64,000 nucleotides of DNA from Microcoleus sp. FACHB-68 (GCF_014695715.1 NZ_JACJOT010000001.1:186001-250000), one strand, 5' to 3'; shown: positions 26,002 to 34,147, counted from the stretch's first letter. The notes: generated from the sequence alone by a model not told the origin. Made by a program: numbers and translations.

Positions 26002-26322
26002 CCCAGTTTAAGTTGAGCATTCTTTGAGCTTACGGGTAAACCCTAAGTTGCTTATGTGTGGAGTTGATGACCAAAAATTTGGTACATCTATTTACCTAAC
26101 AAATTTTAACACTGCTGCCAAGAGAGTCAGAACTCAAGGATTGTCAGTTAAGTAAGCCAATTCGATTTCCCAGCTTATCGAGAGGAACCACCGGCAGGCT
26201 GTTGCCCTCAAGAACCGCATAAATTGTTGCCAGTGCATCAACTGTGTGGTTGATAATGAGAAACTAGCCAAATATTAGGGGAACCTTTCGACTCTCTATC
26301 TACCCCCCCTGGACTTGAATTC
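26002..26322. other. Divergent promoter spacer between rnz and pyk
   Basis: This 321-bp spacer separates two divergent housekeeping genes. It contains no gene or obvious repeat. A C-run (TACCCCCCCTGG) lies just before the pyk ATG, where a purine-rich ribosome site would normally be, so pyk translation may not depend on a strong Shine-Dalgarno. Confidence 0.5.
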
Positions 26323-28128
26323 ATGCAATTGCGAAACTCCCTGCGTCGGACTAAAATTGTCGCCACCATTGGCCCTGCCACGAGTAGCCCAGAGGTGCTG
26401 CGGGCGTTAATAGAAGCCGGTGCTACAACCTTAAGACTTAATTTTTCCCACGGTAGTCACGACGATCATCAGCGCAGTATTCGCTTAATCCGGCAGCTGT
26501 CGTTTGAACTCAACCAGCCGGTGGGCATTTTGCAAGACTTGCAAGGCCCGAAAATTCGTTTAGGGCGCTTTGAAACCGGCCCGATCGTGCTGGAAAAAGG
26601 CGATCCCTTCATTTTGACCAGTCGCCAAGTCCCTGGCACTCAGCAGATTTCTTCGGTGACTTATGAGCCACTGGCTGATGAAGTGCCGGCTGGTGCGGTG
26701 ATTATGCTGGATGATGGCAGAGTCGAAATGCGGGTGGAAAAAGTTGACCGCGCTGCCCGTGAACTGCACTGTCGTGTGGTGGTTGGTGGGCCGCTTTCTA
26801 ATAACAAAGGCGTCAATTTTCCGGGCGTTTACTTATCGATTAAGGCGTTAACCGATAAAGACCGGCAGGATTTGCTGTTCGGTTTGGATCAAGGTGTGGA
26901 CTGGGTGGCGCTGAGTTTTGTGCGTAACCCGGAAGATGTGCTGGAAATCAAAGAAATTATTTCCAATGCCGGCAAGCAGGTGCCGGTGATTGTCAAGATT
27001 GAAAAGCACGAAGCCATTGAACAGATGGAAGCAATTCTGTCCCTGAGTAATGGCGTCATGGTTGCCAGAGGTGACTTGGGGGTGGAACTGCCGGCGGAGG
27101 ATGTGCCAATTTTACAGAAGCGGTTGATCGCCACCTCTAACCGTTTGGGCATTCCGGTGATTACCGCTACCCAGATGTTAGATAGCATGGTTAACAGTCC
27201 TCGACCGACGCGGGCTGAAATTTCCGATGTGGCGAATGCAATTCTTGATGGCACGGATGCGGTGATGCTGTCCAATGAAACAGCGGTGGGCAAATATCCG
27301 ATTGCCGCTGTGGAGACGATGGCCCGAATTGCGATGCGGATTGAGCGAGAGCAAATTACCTGCAATATGGGCAAGATAGAATCGACAGGCCGGTCGATTC
27401 CCAATGCTATCAGTCAGGCGGTCGGGCAAATCGCTGAGCAGTTAACGGCTGCGGCAATTATGACCCTCACGAAAAGCGGCTCAACTGCCCGTAATGTCTC
27501 CAAGTTCCGGCCCACAACGCCGATCTTAGCCGTGACGCCTCATGTGGATGTGGCGCGGCAGTTGCAGCTCGTGTGGGGTGTGAAGCCGTTGTTGGTGCTC
27601 GATTTGCCGTCAACGGCTCAGACGTTCCAAGCGGCGCTGAATGTGGCTCAGGAGAAGCAATTGCTCTCGGATGGGGATTTGGTGGTGATGACCGCCGGCA
27701 CGCTGCAGGGGGTTTCTGGCTCAACGGATTTGGTTAAAGTTGAGGTGGTGACTGCTGTGCTAGGACGGGGCACCGGCATCGGGCATGGGGCTGTCAGCGG
27801 TCGGGCGCGGGTGGCTCACAGTTCTGGGGAAATTGGCACGTTTAACCAGGGGGAAATTTTGGTTGTCCCCCGCACCAGTGCTGATTTTGTCGAGGCGATG
27901 CGTAAGGCAGCGGCGGTGATTACTGAGGATGAGAGCATGACTTCTCACGCGGCAGTCATTGGTTTGCGGCTGGGCTTGCCGGTGATTGTGGGCGTGAAGA
28001 ATGCCACGCGGGTGATTCGGGATGGGGCAATTCTGACCCTGGATATGCAGCGAGGCTTGGTCTATTCCGGGGCAATTGGTTCAGGAGCAATGAGCGCAGG
28101 CCAAACAGAGGCAGCCCTAACGACTTAA
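26323..28128 (+). CDS. pyk: Pyruvate kinase with C-terminal PEP-utilising domain
   Basis: The enzyme converts phosphoenolpyruvate and ADP to pyruvate and ATP, the last step of glycolysis. The 601-aa chain has the N-terminal RRTKIVATIGPATSS, substrate motif LRLNFSHGSHDDH, the VDWVALSFVRN strand, the catalytic MVARGDLGVELP, PVITATQMLDSM and RAEISDVANAILDGTDAVMLSNETA. An extra domain after about residue 480 ends in ITEDESMTSHAAVIGLRLGLPVIVG, the phosphohistidine-domain signature found in PEP synthase and in the long cyanobacterial and bacillar pyruvate kinases. The tRNA-Thr gene follows. Confidence 0.97.
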   Translation: MQLRNSLRRTKIVATIGPATSSPEVLRALIEAGATTLRLNFSHGSHDDHQRSIRLIRQLSFELNQPVGILQDLQGPKIRLGRFETGPIVLEKGDPFILTSRQVPGTQQISSVTYEPLADEVPAGAVIMLDDGRVEMRVEKVDRAARELHCRVVVGGPLSNNKGVNFPGVYLSIKALTDKDRQDLLFGLDQGVDWVALSFVRNPEDVLEIKEIISNAGKQVPVIVKIEKHEAIEQMEAILSLSNGVMVARGDLGVELPAEDVPILQKRLIATSNRLGIPVITATQMLDSMVNSPRPTRAEISDVANAILDGTDAVMLSNETAVGKYPIAAVETMARIAMRIEREQITCNMGKIESTGRSIPNAISQAVGQIAEQLTAAAIMTLTKSGSTARNVSKFRPTTPILAVTPHVDVARQLQLVWGVKPLLVLDLPSTAQTFQAALNVAQEKQLLSDGDLVVMTAGTLQGVSGSTDLVKVEVVTAVLGRGTGIGHGAVSGRARVAHSSGEIGTFNQGEILVVPRTSADFVEAMRKAAAVITEDESMTSHAAVIGLRLGLPVIVGVKNATRVIRDGAILTLDMQRGLVYSGAIGSGAMSAGQTEAALTT

Positions 28129-28138
28129 ATTTGTTGGC

Positions 28139-28167
28139 TGATTGCTGGATACAAATTCCAGCAATCA
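28139..28167 (+). terminator. Hairpin after pyk
   Basis: TGATTGCTGGA (28139-28149) pairs exactly with TCCAGCAATCA (28157-28167) around a 7-nt loop, 10 bases after the pyk stop. It probably ends or stabilises the pyk transcript; no T-run follows. Confidence 0.55.
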
Positions 28168-28170
28168 TGC

Positions 28171-28176
28171 TATACT
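28171..28176 (+). promoter_or_regulatory. -10 box of tRNA-Thr
   Basis: TATACT lies 14 bases before the tRNA 5' end, at the spacing expected for a sigma-70-type -10 box. The -35 region would fall inside the pyk hairpin. Confidence 0.5.
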
Positions 28177-28190
28177 CAAATATTGTGCGT

Positions 28191-28262
28191 GCCGGTGTAG
28201 CTCAGGGGTAGAGCATTCGATTCGTAATCGAACGGTCGCCGGTTCAAATCCGGCCATCGGCT
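28191..28262 (+). tRNA. tRNA-Thr (anticodon CGT)
   Basis: The 72-nt sequence folds as a cloverleaf. The acceptor stem GCCGGTG pairs with CATCGGC (one G-T pair), with T as the discriminator base. The D-arm is GCTC/GAGC. The anticodon stem TTCGA/TCGAA closes the loop TTCGTAA, giving anticodon CGT. The T-arm is GCCGG-TTCAAAT-CCGGC. The CCA is not encoded. Its 3' end and flank are echoed by relics at 29168-29196 and 31743-31788, which makes it the anchor of the accessory segment to the right. Confidence 0.96.
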
Positions 28263-28279
28263 TTAAATTTTGGATAGGA

Positions 28280-28306
28280 ATAAACTGCGCTGGATTCAAT
28301 GCCGGC
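28280..28306 (+). repeat. Direct repeat, left copy, next to tRNA-Thr
   Basis: The 22 bases ATAAACTGCGCTGGATTCAATG (first 20: ATAAACTGCGCTGGATTCAA) at 28280-28301 recur exactly at 31762-31783. Flanking CTTTAAATTT and CGGC are also largely shared. The left copy starts 18 bp after the tRNA 3' end. Confidence 0.8.
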
Positions 28307-28451
28307 ATCAAAACAGACTGGGGCATTGCGATAGCCTTCGCGCAGATCCGCAGATTCTTCAGTCGTTCTCGTGATGGTGTTAAGGGTGTAATTCTAATCG
28401 ACTGGGGAGTTGCGCGGTAGCCTGAACTCTTTCTCAAAACTCAACTGTTTT

Positions 28452-28784
28452 ATGCTGATTCCAAATGCACAAAATGCAGTTGTTGATATTCGCAAATTGC
28501 GTGACTACTGCCTAAATCCAGATCACGACGATGGAAAGCACAAAGCTCGGCAGTTTTCATCAAGTCTTTGTATGACGGCTGACTGCGCCGAGGAGTTACG
28601 CCAAATTTTGCTTACAGTTGTTAAAACCCATGAAGCCCGATTAGGCCGGCAAGATGAGTTTGGGCAACGCTATATTCTAGATTTTACGCTCGAATGGCAG
28701 AATAGAAGTGCAACCCTTCGGAGTGGCTGGATCATTGAGTATGGTTCAGAGATTCCAAAGTTGACGACCTGCTATCCTCTGTAG
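28452..28784 (+). CDS. DUF6883-type protein
   Basis: Starting at the internal ATG at 28452 (MLIPNAQNAVVDIRKLRDY), the product is about 110 aa. It has the pattern I know from DUF6883: an N-terminal AVVDIRKLRDYCLNPDHDDGKHKAR segment, a helical middle, and a C-terminal strand LEWQNRSATLRSGWIIEYGSEIPKLTTCYPL. Members are small, of unknown function, and often sit beside DUF4926 genes, as here (18 bp upstream of one). The pairing recalls a toxin-antitoxin module, but no activity is known to me. An earlier start at 28410 would add 14 unconvincing residues. Confidence 0.8.
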   Translation: MLIPNAQNAVVDIRKLRDYCLNPDHDDGKHKARQFSSSLCMTADCAEELRQILLTVVKTHEARLGRQDEFGQRYILDFTLEWQNRSATLRSGWIIEYGSEIPKLTTCYPL

Positions 28785-28802
28785 TCAGTAGAGGTGATAA
28801 GC

Positions 28803-29051
28803 ATGATAAACAGCACCGTCAAATTGCTAGACGTTGTCGCCTTGATCGTTGATCTTCCCCAATACAATCTGTGGCGGGGACAAGTTGGTACGGTGGTTGA
28901 ATTATTAGCAAATGGTGCAGCATTTGAAGTTGAATTCAGTGATCGCAACGGGCGCACCTATGAGTCTTTAGGGTTGCGTCTAGAGCAAATTATGGTTCTA
29001 CGTTTTGAGCCGGCATCGCCTAATACAAAAGCTGAAATGGTTACAGCTTAA
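28803..29051 (+). CDS. DUF4926-type protein
   Basis: The roughly 82-aa product has a short beta-rich core: KLLDVVALIVDLPQYNLWRGQVGTVVELLANGAAFEVEFSDRNGRTYESLGLRLEQI as successive blocks, the pattern of DUF4926 (a small SH3-like barrel). I use the ATG at 28803; a GTG at 28794 is possible. It follows the DUF6883 gene by 18 bp and is likely co-transcribed. The partnership is recurrent in cyanobacteria, but its role is not established. Confidence 0.8.
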   Translation: MINSTVKLLDVVALIVDLPQYNLWRGQVGTVVELLANGAAFEVEFSDRNGRTYESLGLRLEQIMVLRFEPASPNTKAEMVTA

Positions 29052-29114
29052 CCAGCTTAACAATTCAAATGCAGGGGATGATCGAGAGCTACTGATGCTG
29101 ATTTAAGTTGTGGG

Positions 29115-29196
29115 GTAGCTCTAGCTGCTTTTCGGTATTATAACGGTGAGTTGGTTCTGGACGCGGGAGTCGGTTCAAATCCAGCGAGCGGCTTTG
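29115..29196 (+). pseudogene. Gene fragment plus relic of a tRNA 3' end
   Basis: Bases 29115-29164 encode LAAFRYYNGELVLDA in frame, matching LTAFRYYNDELVLDA at 31384-31428. The rest of that gene is absent. Directly after it, 29168-29196 (GTCGGTTCAAATCCAGCGAG, then CGGCTTTGA) matches the T-arm, acceptor stem and downstream CTTT of tRNA-Thr at most positions, but the T-stem pairing is broken. It is a tRNA 3'-end relic, not a functional tRNA. Confidence 0.65.
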
Positions 29197-29218
29197 AAAA
29201 TAGAAAATCATTTTCCCT

Positions 29219-29794
29219 CTACACCGGCACATCTTCATAGAAGGCAGCAACCGGCATAGAAAAATCCACACTCGCTAAATAAACTTCTTCGCCTTTCTCA
29301 TAAATGTACAGTTCCCATCTTCCCTCGGCATTGCGGCGGAAACGCTCTACTCGTTGCCTGTTTTGGTTGATCAAAACATATTCTTGTAAGGTTTCAATTT
29401 GGCGATAGTCAGCAAACTTATCACCGCGATCAAATGCTTCTGTTTTCTCGGATAAAACCTCCACAACTAAAGTAGGGTAGCGAATGAAGGAGTCTGAAGC
29501 ATTTCGATCCCGTTCGTCACAAGTCACTGTCACGTCGGGGTAGTAATAGACATCGGCAGTTTCAACAAATACTTTCATATTCTCTACGAAGGCACGGCAG
29601 CCGGTTCCCCGAACCTGGTTTCTCAGCAAGCTTGCTAAGTTGAGAGCAATGGTATTGTGCGCTTGGGTTCCTCCCGCCATTGCCCAAATTTCCCCCCGGA
29701 TATACTCGTGTCGAATGGGACTGATTTCTTCTCCATTTAAATAGTTTTGGTGGGAGATATAAAAACTTTCTTGGTTTGCAATCATTTGATTCAT
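29219..29794 (-). CDS. Uma2-family (DUF820) putative endonuclease
   Basis: The 191-aa protein is a divergent Uma2 member: YLNGEEISPIRHEYIRGEIWAMAGGTQAHNTIALNLASLL, YYYPDVTVTCDERD, the core RYPTLVVEVLSEKTEAFDRGDKFADYRQI, then LQEYVLINQNRQRVERFRR. The PD...EVLSxxT active-site pattern is intact. It belongs to a different subgroup from the tandem pair at 11.3-12.5 kb. It lies inside the tRNA-Thr segment, opposite in direction to its neighbours, with no co-transcribed partner. Confidence 0.9.
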   Translation of the reverse strand: MNQMIANQESFYISHQNYLNGEEISPIRHEYIRGEIWAMAGGTQAHNTIALNLASLLRNQVRGTGCRAFVENMKVFVETADVYYYPDVTVTCDERDRNASDSFIRYPTLVVEVLSEKTEAFDRGDKFADYRQIETLQEYVLINQNRQRVERFRRNAEGRWELYIYEKGEEVYLASVDFSMPVAAFYEDVPV

Positions 29795-29825
29795 TTGTTA
29801 AATATACTATTTTATTATAAGTGCT

Positions 29826-30135
29826 AAAAGTAGGTTGGGTTGACGTTAGGAAACCCAACTCATATCGATTGGTTGTTGGCCGAAGATTTTGTTGGGCGGA
29901 GTGAAACGGAGGGTTTGCTTCGCTCAACCCAACCTACGGTGAAATTGCTGGGCATATACTGGACATTGGCAGTGTTAAAAGTAGCTTGGGTTGGTAAACC
30001 CCAAAAAAATCGTTGGGTTTTGCTTCGCTCAATCCAACCTAGAGAGAAATGGCAAAGGTTTTTTTGCAAAACCCGGCTTCTCTGTGTTACAAGTAGTTTG
30101 GATTAGTAACGCTCTGTTACCCAACCTACGGAGAA
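29826..30135. repeat. Three degenerate copies of a hairpin repeat
   Basis: Each copy has GTTGGGTT and AACCCAAC arms and a TTTGCTTCGCTCAA centre. Copies end near 29937, 30043 and 30131 in CAACCTACGGTGAAA-type tails. Two tails continue alike (GCTGGGCATATACTGGACA and GCTGGGCATAGACTGAACA). This is a common cyanobacterial palindromic repeat family and accounts for the gap between the Uma2 gene and the next gene. Confidence 0.75.
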
Positions 30136-30296
30136 ATGGCTGGGCATAGACTGAACAGTGGCGGGGGAAAGTCAATGAATGTAGAAACATTTAAACACCC
30201 GCGTTGGCAAGTTTGGTTTATGTAAATGTGATTTTTACATATGCCAAGAGCGGCTCATAAAACATTTCATAGAGCAAGACGTTTCTGGAGAATTTT

Positions 30297-31304
30297 ATGA
30301 CTGAAGTGCTTCCAACCGATTGTTTAAATTATTTGCCTCTGTCTGCCGAAGCCTTCTCATCATGGAAAAATAATTCAGATATACAACAATTGTTGTATTG
30401 CGTGTTTGATAAAGAATATGTTTTGATTGCAGAAGATGGTAGTAAGAAGGAAGGCAACTACCAATCTTATGGGGAAGTTATATATTCGCGTGGGAAAAGC
30501 AAAATATCAAAATGGATCGAAATACTTAACCATCAATCAGGTGTAACTAGAAAAGTTGACAGTAAAAATCCTCATATAATCTTCGTTCCCGATTTTTATC
30601 AGGATCAGTTATTCGGCAAAGCTGGAAAGTATATGGTTGCTTGGGATGGTATCATTTCTGAGTTACTGTCAGAAGGAGCATTTGTCTCTCTTCCACACGT
30701 CTTGGAATCCCAAGATGATATTGAAGCTTCTTTTTTGCTAATGAGCAGATTTTACTATCGTCACTCTGTCCAAGTATTACGTGGACTGTTAGAAAGCACT
30801 GTTTTACAAACATACTTCGCTGTTAATCGAAGTGAATTTGAACAATGGAAAAAAAATAACTACAGAACCCCTCGTTTAAGAGGAAATGGGGGTTTAATTC
30901 ATCGGTTGCTAGGTATTGGATTAATTCCTAATGCACTAGGGAATGAAATATGCAACCTTTATGAAGATTTTAACGGATATGTTCATAGTGGAGAAAGGCA
31001 TCTAATCCACCGCGATGTTTTTGTTGGCAAATGGATAGGGCATGAATTTAAGAATGATGAATTTCAAAAATGGTGTTCATACTTTTTTCGTGTTATGGAT
31101 GTATGCATACAGCTTATGATTTTTCATGTTAATCAATGGAATGACAGTTTCGACAAGGATTACATAACGTGCAAAGTTTGCCATAGTACCACTGATTTTG
31201 ATTTAAAAACCTACGTTTTTGGTGGAGAGAAACAATATGAATACACTTGTAAACACTGTAGTGATGTAAGTATATATGGCAAAAAAATGAAAATCAAATC
31301 GTAA
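30297..31304 (+). CDS. Unrecognised protein with C-terminal zinc ribbon
   Basis: The 335-aa product matches no family I can name. A TGGAG ribosome site lies 7 bases before the ATG. The middle is helical; residues 216-232 (GNEICNLYEDFNGYVHSGE) recall the Tyr-x-x-Val-His segment of HEPN-like helical bundles. The C-terminus is a probable zinc ribbon, with C292-x2-C295 and C318-x2-C321. Zinc ribbons in such small island genes often contact nucleic acid or a protein partner. The gene is clearly more AT-rich than the housekeeping genes around it, suggesting transfer. It is the largest gene of the tRNA-Thr segment. Confidence 0.7.
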   Translation: MTEVLPTDCLNYLPLSAEAFSSWKNNSDIQQLLYCVFDKEYVLIAEDGSKKEGNYQSYGEVIYSRGKSKISKWIEILNHQSGVTRKVDSKNPHIIFVPDFYQDQLFGKAGKYMVAWDGIISELLSEGAFVSLPHVLESQDDIEASFLLMSRFYYRHSVQVLRGLLESTVLQTYFAVNRSEFEQWKKNNYRTPRLRGNGGLIHRLLGIGLIPNALGNEICNLYEDFNGYVHSGERHLIHRDVFVGKWIGHEFKNDEFQKWCSYFFRVMDVCIQLMIFHVNQWNDSFDKDYITCKVCHSTTDFDLKTYVFGGEKQYEYTCKHCSDVSIYGKKMKIKS

Positions 31305-31311
31305 AATAAAG

Positions 31312-31431
31312 GTAGAACAAAACTCTATACCTGACCAGTTCCGTCCCTTTGTTCCTCACTCTACTCTAACGGCGGGTGAGCTAACTGCTTTTAGGTATTA
31401 CAACGATGAGTTGGTTCTAGACGCTTTCTAA
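31312..31431 (+). pseudogene. C-terminal gene fragment, second copy
   Basis: Right after the zinc-ribbon gene an open stretch without a start codon reads VEQNSIPDQF, then RPFVPHSTLTAGELTAFRYY, then NDELVLDAF and TAA at 31429-31431. It shares LxAFRYYN(G/D)ELVLDA with the fragment at 29115. Both look like the tail of one lost gene, cut by the arrival of other segments. I do not recognise the parent family. Confidence 0.5.
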
Positions 31432-31761
31432 AGAGAGATATCTCTCAATCTGCTATTGTAATTGCTCAAGACGATTATACAGTGAGGCATTTACTACACT
31501 ATTTAAAGGAAAGCGACAATTTTGTTGTATGAGCGTTAACTGTCTTAGGGTAACAGTGTAACAAGTGTAGAAATGGTTGCAACTCTCAACAAGCCCTCGT
31601 TACTGATTCACAATTCAGCTAGAAAAAGCTGATCACTGGTATTTATTTAAGTTTAACGAGTCTATTCAATTTCGGATGAAGAACCTTCTAGGAAAGAGGA
31701 AGGAAACCGCATTTTTACTCAGATTAAGGCAATGCTTAGCAACTTTGAAATTTATACAGGG
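31432..31761. other. Spacer inside the tRNA-Thr segment
   Basis: About 330 bp of AT-rich sequence between the gene fragment and the right direct repeat. Short open pieces occur, but none with a start, ribosome site or family resemblance. Probably decayed coding sequence. Confidence 0.45.
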
Positions 31762-31788
31762 ATAAACTGCGCTGGATTCAATGTCGGC
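31762..31788 (+). repeat. Direct repeat, right copy
   Basis: Exact second copy of the 22-bp repeat at 28280-28301, again preceded by CTTTGAAATTT and followed by CGGC after one mismatch. It ends about 10 bp from the stop codon of the antiporter gene, so the segment between the two repeats fits precisely between tRNA-Thr and that gene. Confidence 0.8.
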
Positions 31789-31798
31789 CAAAAAACAC

Positions 31799-33799
31799 CT
31801 AACTTTCCCCTTTCAGCAGGTTTGCAAATGTAATATGCTCTTTAGGGTTAGCCACAACCAATAATCGATCACCGGCTTCCAGCATCACTTCACCTGTGGG
31901 ATAGCGATAAAGCTGCTTATTGCGTTCAATTGCCATAATTGTCGCACCCGTTAACCGGCGCACTTTCGATTGAGCAAGGGAAAGTCCCTGCAAAGGCGAG
32001 TCTGCATGAACCACATACCAATTTCGTTGTAATCCTTCAATTGCCGCCTCCAAATTAGCCGCACCCCAGTATTCTGCTCTTTCTGGCAATATATCCCGAT
32101 ACCGTCCACTGCGATAACGATTGACAACTTGCTGCACATCATACGTCGAATCCCCAAGATTCAATAGCAGATGTGCCCCCATTTCCAAAGAAGCTTCAAA
32201 CTCAGGCTGTACAACCTCTTGAGCACCTAATTGGTAGAGTGAATCAATTTCGTCATTAATATGAGCACGAACCGTAATATCTAAGTCTGGGGCAAGACTC
32301 AAAGCACGTTTTAACGTTAATCGGGTTGCCATCGGATCTGGCAAAGCAATCGCCATTGCTTTAGCTTTTTTGAGATTCGCTTTTTCCAGTACCATCTGAC
32401 TCGAAGCATCTCCAAATAGGTAAGGAATTTTTCGCTCTCGCAGCGTTTGCAGAGATGCCTCATTATTATCAATTACCAGGATTTGATGTCCCTGAAAATA
32501 AAGCAGTCGCACCAGCGGTTGCCCGACTCTGCCATACCCAGCCACTACGACATGATTCGTCAATTCTTCTTCAAACTCAACCAAGTGAAGCGAATTGTTC
32601 GATTGCAGGAGAGAAGCAAACCTCGGAAATTGTTCCAACCACTGTAGCCAAGAGGGCGTTGCCTTCAGTAAAAACGGAGTAATCAATAAAGTCGCAGCGG
32701 TTGTTCCCACAGTCAGCCCATAAAGTCTCTCTGAAAAAAGTCCTTGACTCTGAGCCACACCGGCTAAGACAAAGGAAAATTCTCCAATTTGATTGATGCC
32801 AAGCCCGACTGTTAACGCTGTTTTGAGGGGATAGCCAAACAAGTTAACAATCATCGCCACAATGGTTGCTTTGCCAATCATCGTAATCGCAACTAATCCG
32901 GTTAAGATCCAGATATTTGCCAACAAGAAACCCGGATCAATTAATATTCCAATCGATGCAAAAAACAGGGTTGCAAACACATCTCGCATCGGCAGAATGC
33001 GATCCAGGGCATGATCGGCATACTCAATATTAGAAATCATTAATCCTGCGACAAATGCACCCATCGCAATCCCTAAACCAATGGCAGAGGTGAACAGGGC
33101 AATTCCCAAACAAAGCACTAAAATACCCAGCAGGAAGAGTTCTTGAGAGCCGGTTTGAGCGAGTAGCCGAATTAAGAACGGGATAATCCAGCGTCCCGCA
33201 AGAATTGCTCCAGCAATAAAAAAGACTGCTTTCAACAAAGCACCAGCAATCGCAATCCCAATCGCCTCGGTTGGTTGAGTCAAGGCGGGAAGGACTGCAA
33301 GCATCAGCCCTAAACCCAAATCTTGTACAATCAGAATCGCCAGCATCACTTGACCATGAGCCGTCTGAACTTCATTGCGCTCAATCAAACTTTTGAGGAC
33401 AACGGCGGTAGAGGATAGGGAAAGAACTGCACCGAGGAAAATTGCTGTCGGAACTGTATCAACCCAACCCGTTAGATAAGCCAGTCCCCCGCCTAAAAGA
33501 ATGGTGAGAATGATTTGGAGGGAACCACCGCCTAGGGCTATTTTCCGAACGCGTAACAGCTCTTTTAGCGAAAATTCAACGCCCAAAGCAAATAGCAGCA
33601 GGGCTACCCCAACTTCAGATAGCACCTGGATATCGCCTTCAGCAGAGATCAGTTTCAATCCTGCCGGCCCGACAACGATACCACCGAGTAGATATCCCAG
33701 CAATGCCGGCTGCTGCAACCGGCTTGCCAAATACCCTCCAGTTGCCGCAGCGCCTAAGACTGTCACCATTTCGACAATCAGTGTCAACTCACCCGACAT
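31799..33799 (-). CDS. KefB/CPA2-type cation:proton antiporter with RCK domains
   Basis: The 666-aa protein has a CPA2 exchanger domain of about 12 membrane spans (1-390), including LLFALGVEFSLKEL, the GxxxSLSSTAVVLKSL region and LGINQIGEFSFVLAGVA. Next is an RCK_N nucleotide-binding domain (about 410-530; VVVAGYGRVGQPLVRLL with acidic VIDNN) and an RCK_C domain (about 575-660; LQGLSLAQSKVRRLTGATIMAI). Such proteins move K+ or Na+ against H+ and are gated by NAD(H) or nucleotide binding to RCK. The cation cannot be told from sequence. It forms the right border of the tRNA-Thr segment. Confidence 0.93.
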   Translation of the reverse strand: MSGELTLIVEMVTVLGAAATGGYLASRLQQPALLGYLLGGIVVGPAGLKLISAEGDIQVLSEVGVALLLFALGVEFSLKELLRVRKIALGGGSLQIILTILLGGGLAYLTGWVDTVPTAIFLGAVLSLSSTAVVLKSLIERNEVQTAHGQVMLAILIVQDLGLGLMLAVLPALTQPTEAIGIAIAGALLKAVFFIAGAILAGRWIIPFLIRLLAQTGSQELFLLGILVLCLGIALFTSAIGLGIAMGAFVAGLMISNIEYADHALDRILPMRDVFATLFFASIGILIDPGFLLANIWILTGLVAITMIGKATIVAMIVNLFGYPLKTALTVGLGINQIGEFSFVLAGVAQSQGLFSERLYGLTVGTTAATLLITPFLLKATPSWLQWLEQFPRFASLLQSNNSLHLVEFEEELTNHVVVAGYGRVGQPLVRLLYFQGHQILVIDNNEASLQTLRERKIPYLFGDASSQMVLEKANLKKAKAMAIALPDPMATRLTLKRALSLAPDLDITVRAHINDEIDSLYQLGAQEVVQPEFEASLEMGAHLLLNLGDSTYDVQQVVNRYRSGRYRDILPERAEYWGAANLEAAIEGLQRNWYVVHADSPLQGLSLAQSKVRRLTGATIMAIERNKQLYRYPTGEVMLEAGDRLLVVANPKEHITFANLLKGES

Positions 33800-34021
33800 C
33801 TGCTCTATCCCCCTTGAGATTGCTTACAGCATATCGTCAAATTACTTGCTGATAGGTTAGCGACTGGTTATTACTTGTCGTTGCAGCGATGCCGGCTGCT
33901 GTGTAAAATTTGCAATCTTATTTGACTCGGCACGAAAACAGAAATAAAGCTATGCGATCCGAGTACGCTTCAAATTGCCTGATGATCATGCCAACGTGAT
34001 AGCCTAGCACGCCCGAAGTTT

Positions 34022-34147
34022 ATGGGTTCTCTGTTTGACTGGAGTGAGAAGCAAATCAACGCGGCTTTTTCCTACATTAAGACTCATTGGGCTGAAGTCG
34101 AAGCTGACTATGAAATCGTTCTCAAGGAAGCCGAAAAACTAGGGTGA
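34022..34147 (+). pseudogene. Fragment resembling a DUF433-type antitoxin C-terminus
   Basis: A 41-codon frame, MGSLFDWSEKQINAAFSYIK then THWAEVEADYEIVLKEAEKL and stop. The helix pattern INAAxxYIKxHWAEVEADY resembles the end of small DUF433-like antitoxins, which are about 75-110 aa, so this would be only a tail. I find no in-frame N-terminal half. The rest of 33800-34316 is promoter for the antiporter and otherwise featureless. Confidence 0.35.

Noticed and set aside
26889-27404. 171-codon minus-strand frame over pyk
   Set aside because: Antisense shadow of pyruvate kinase; no start context and no family resemblance.
29168-29196. A second tRNA gene
   Set aside because: Only the T-arm and acceptor end are recognisable, the stem no longer pairs and no anticodon arm exists; kept as a relic.
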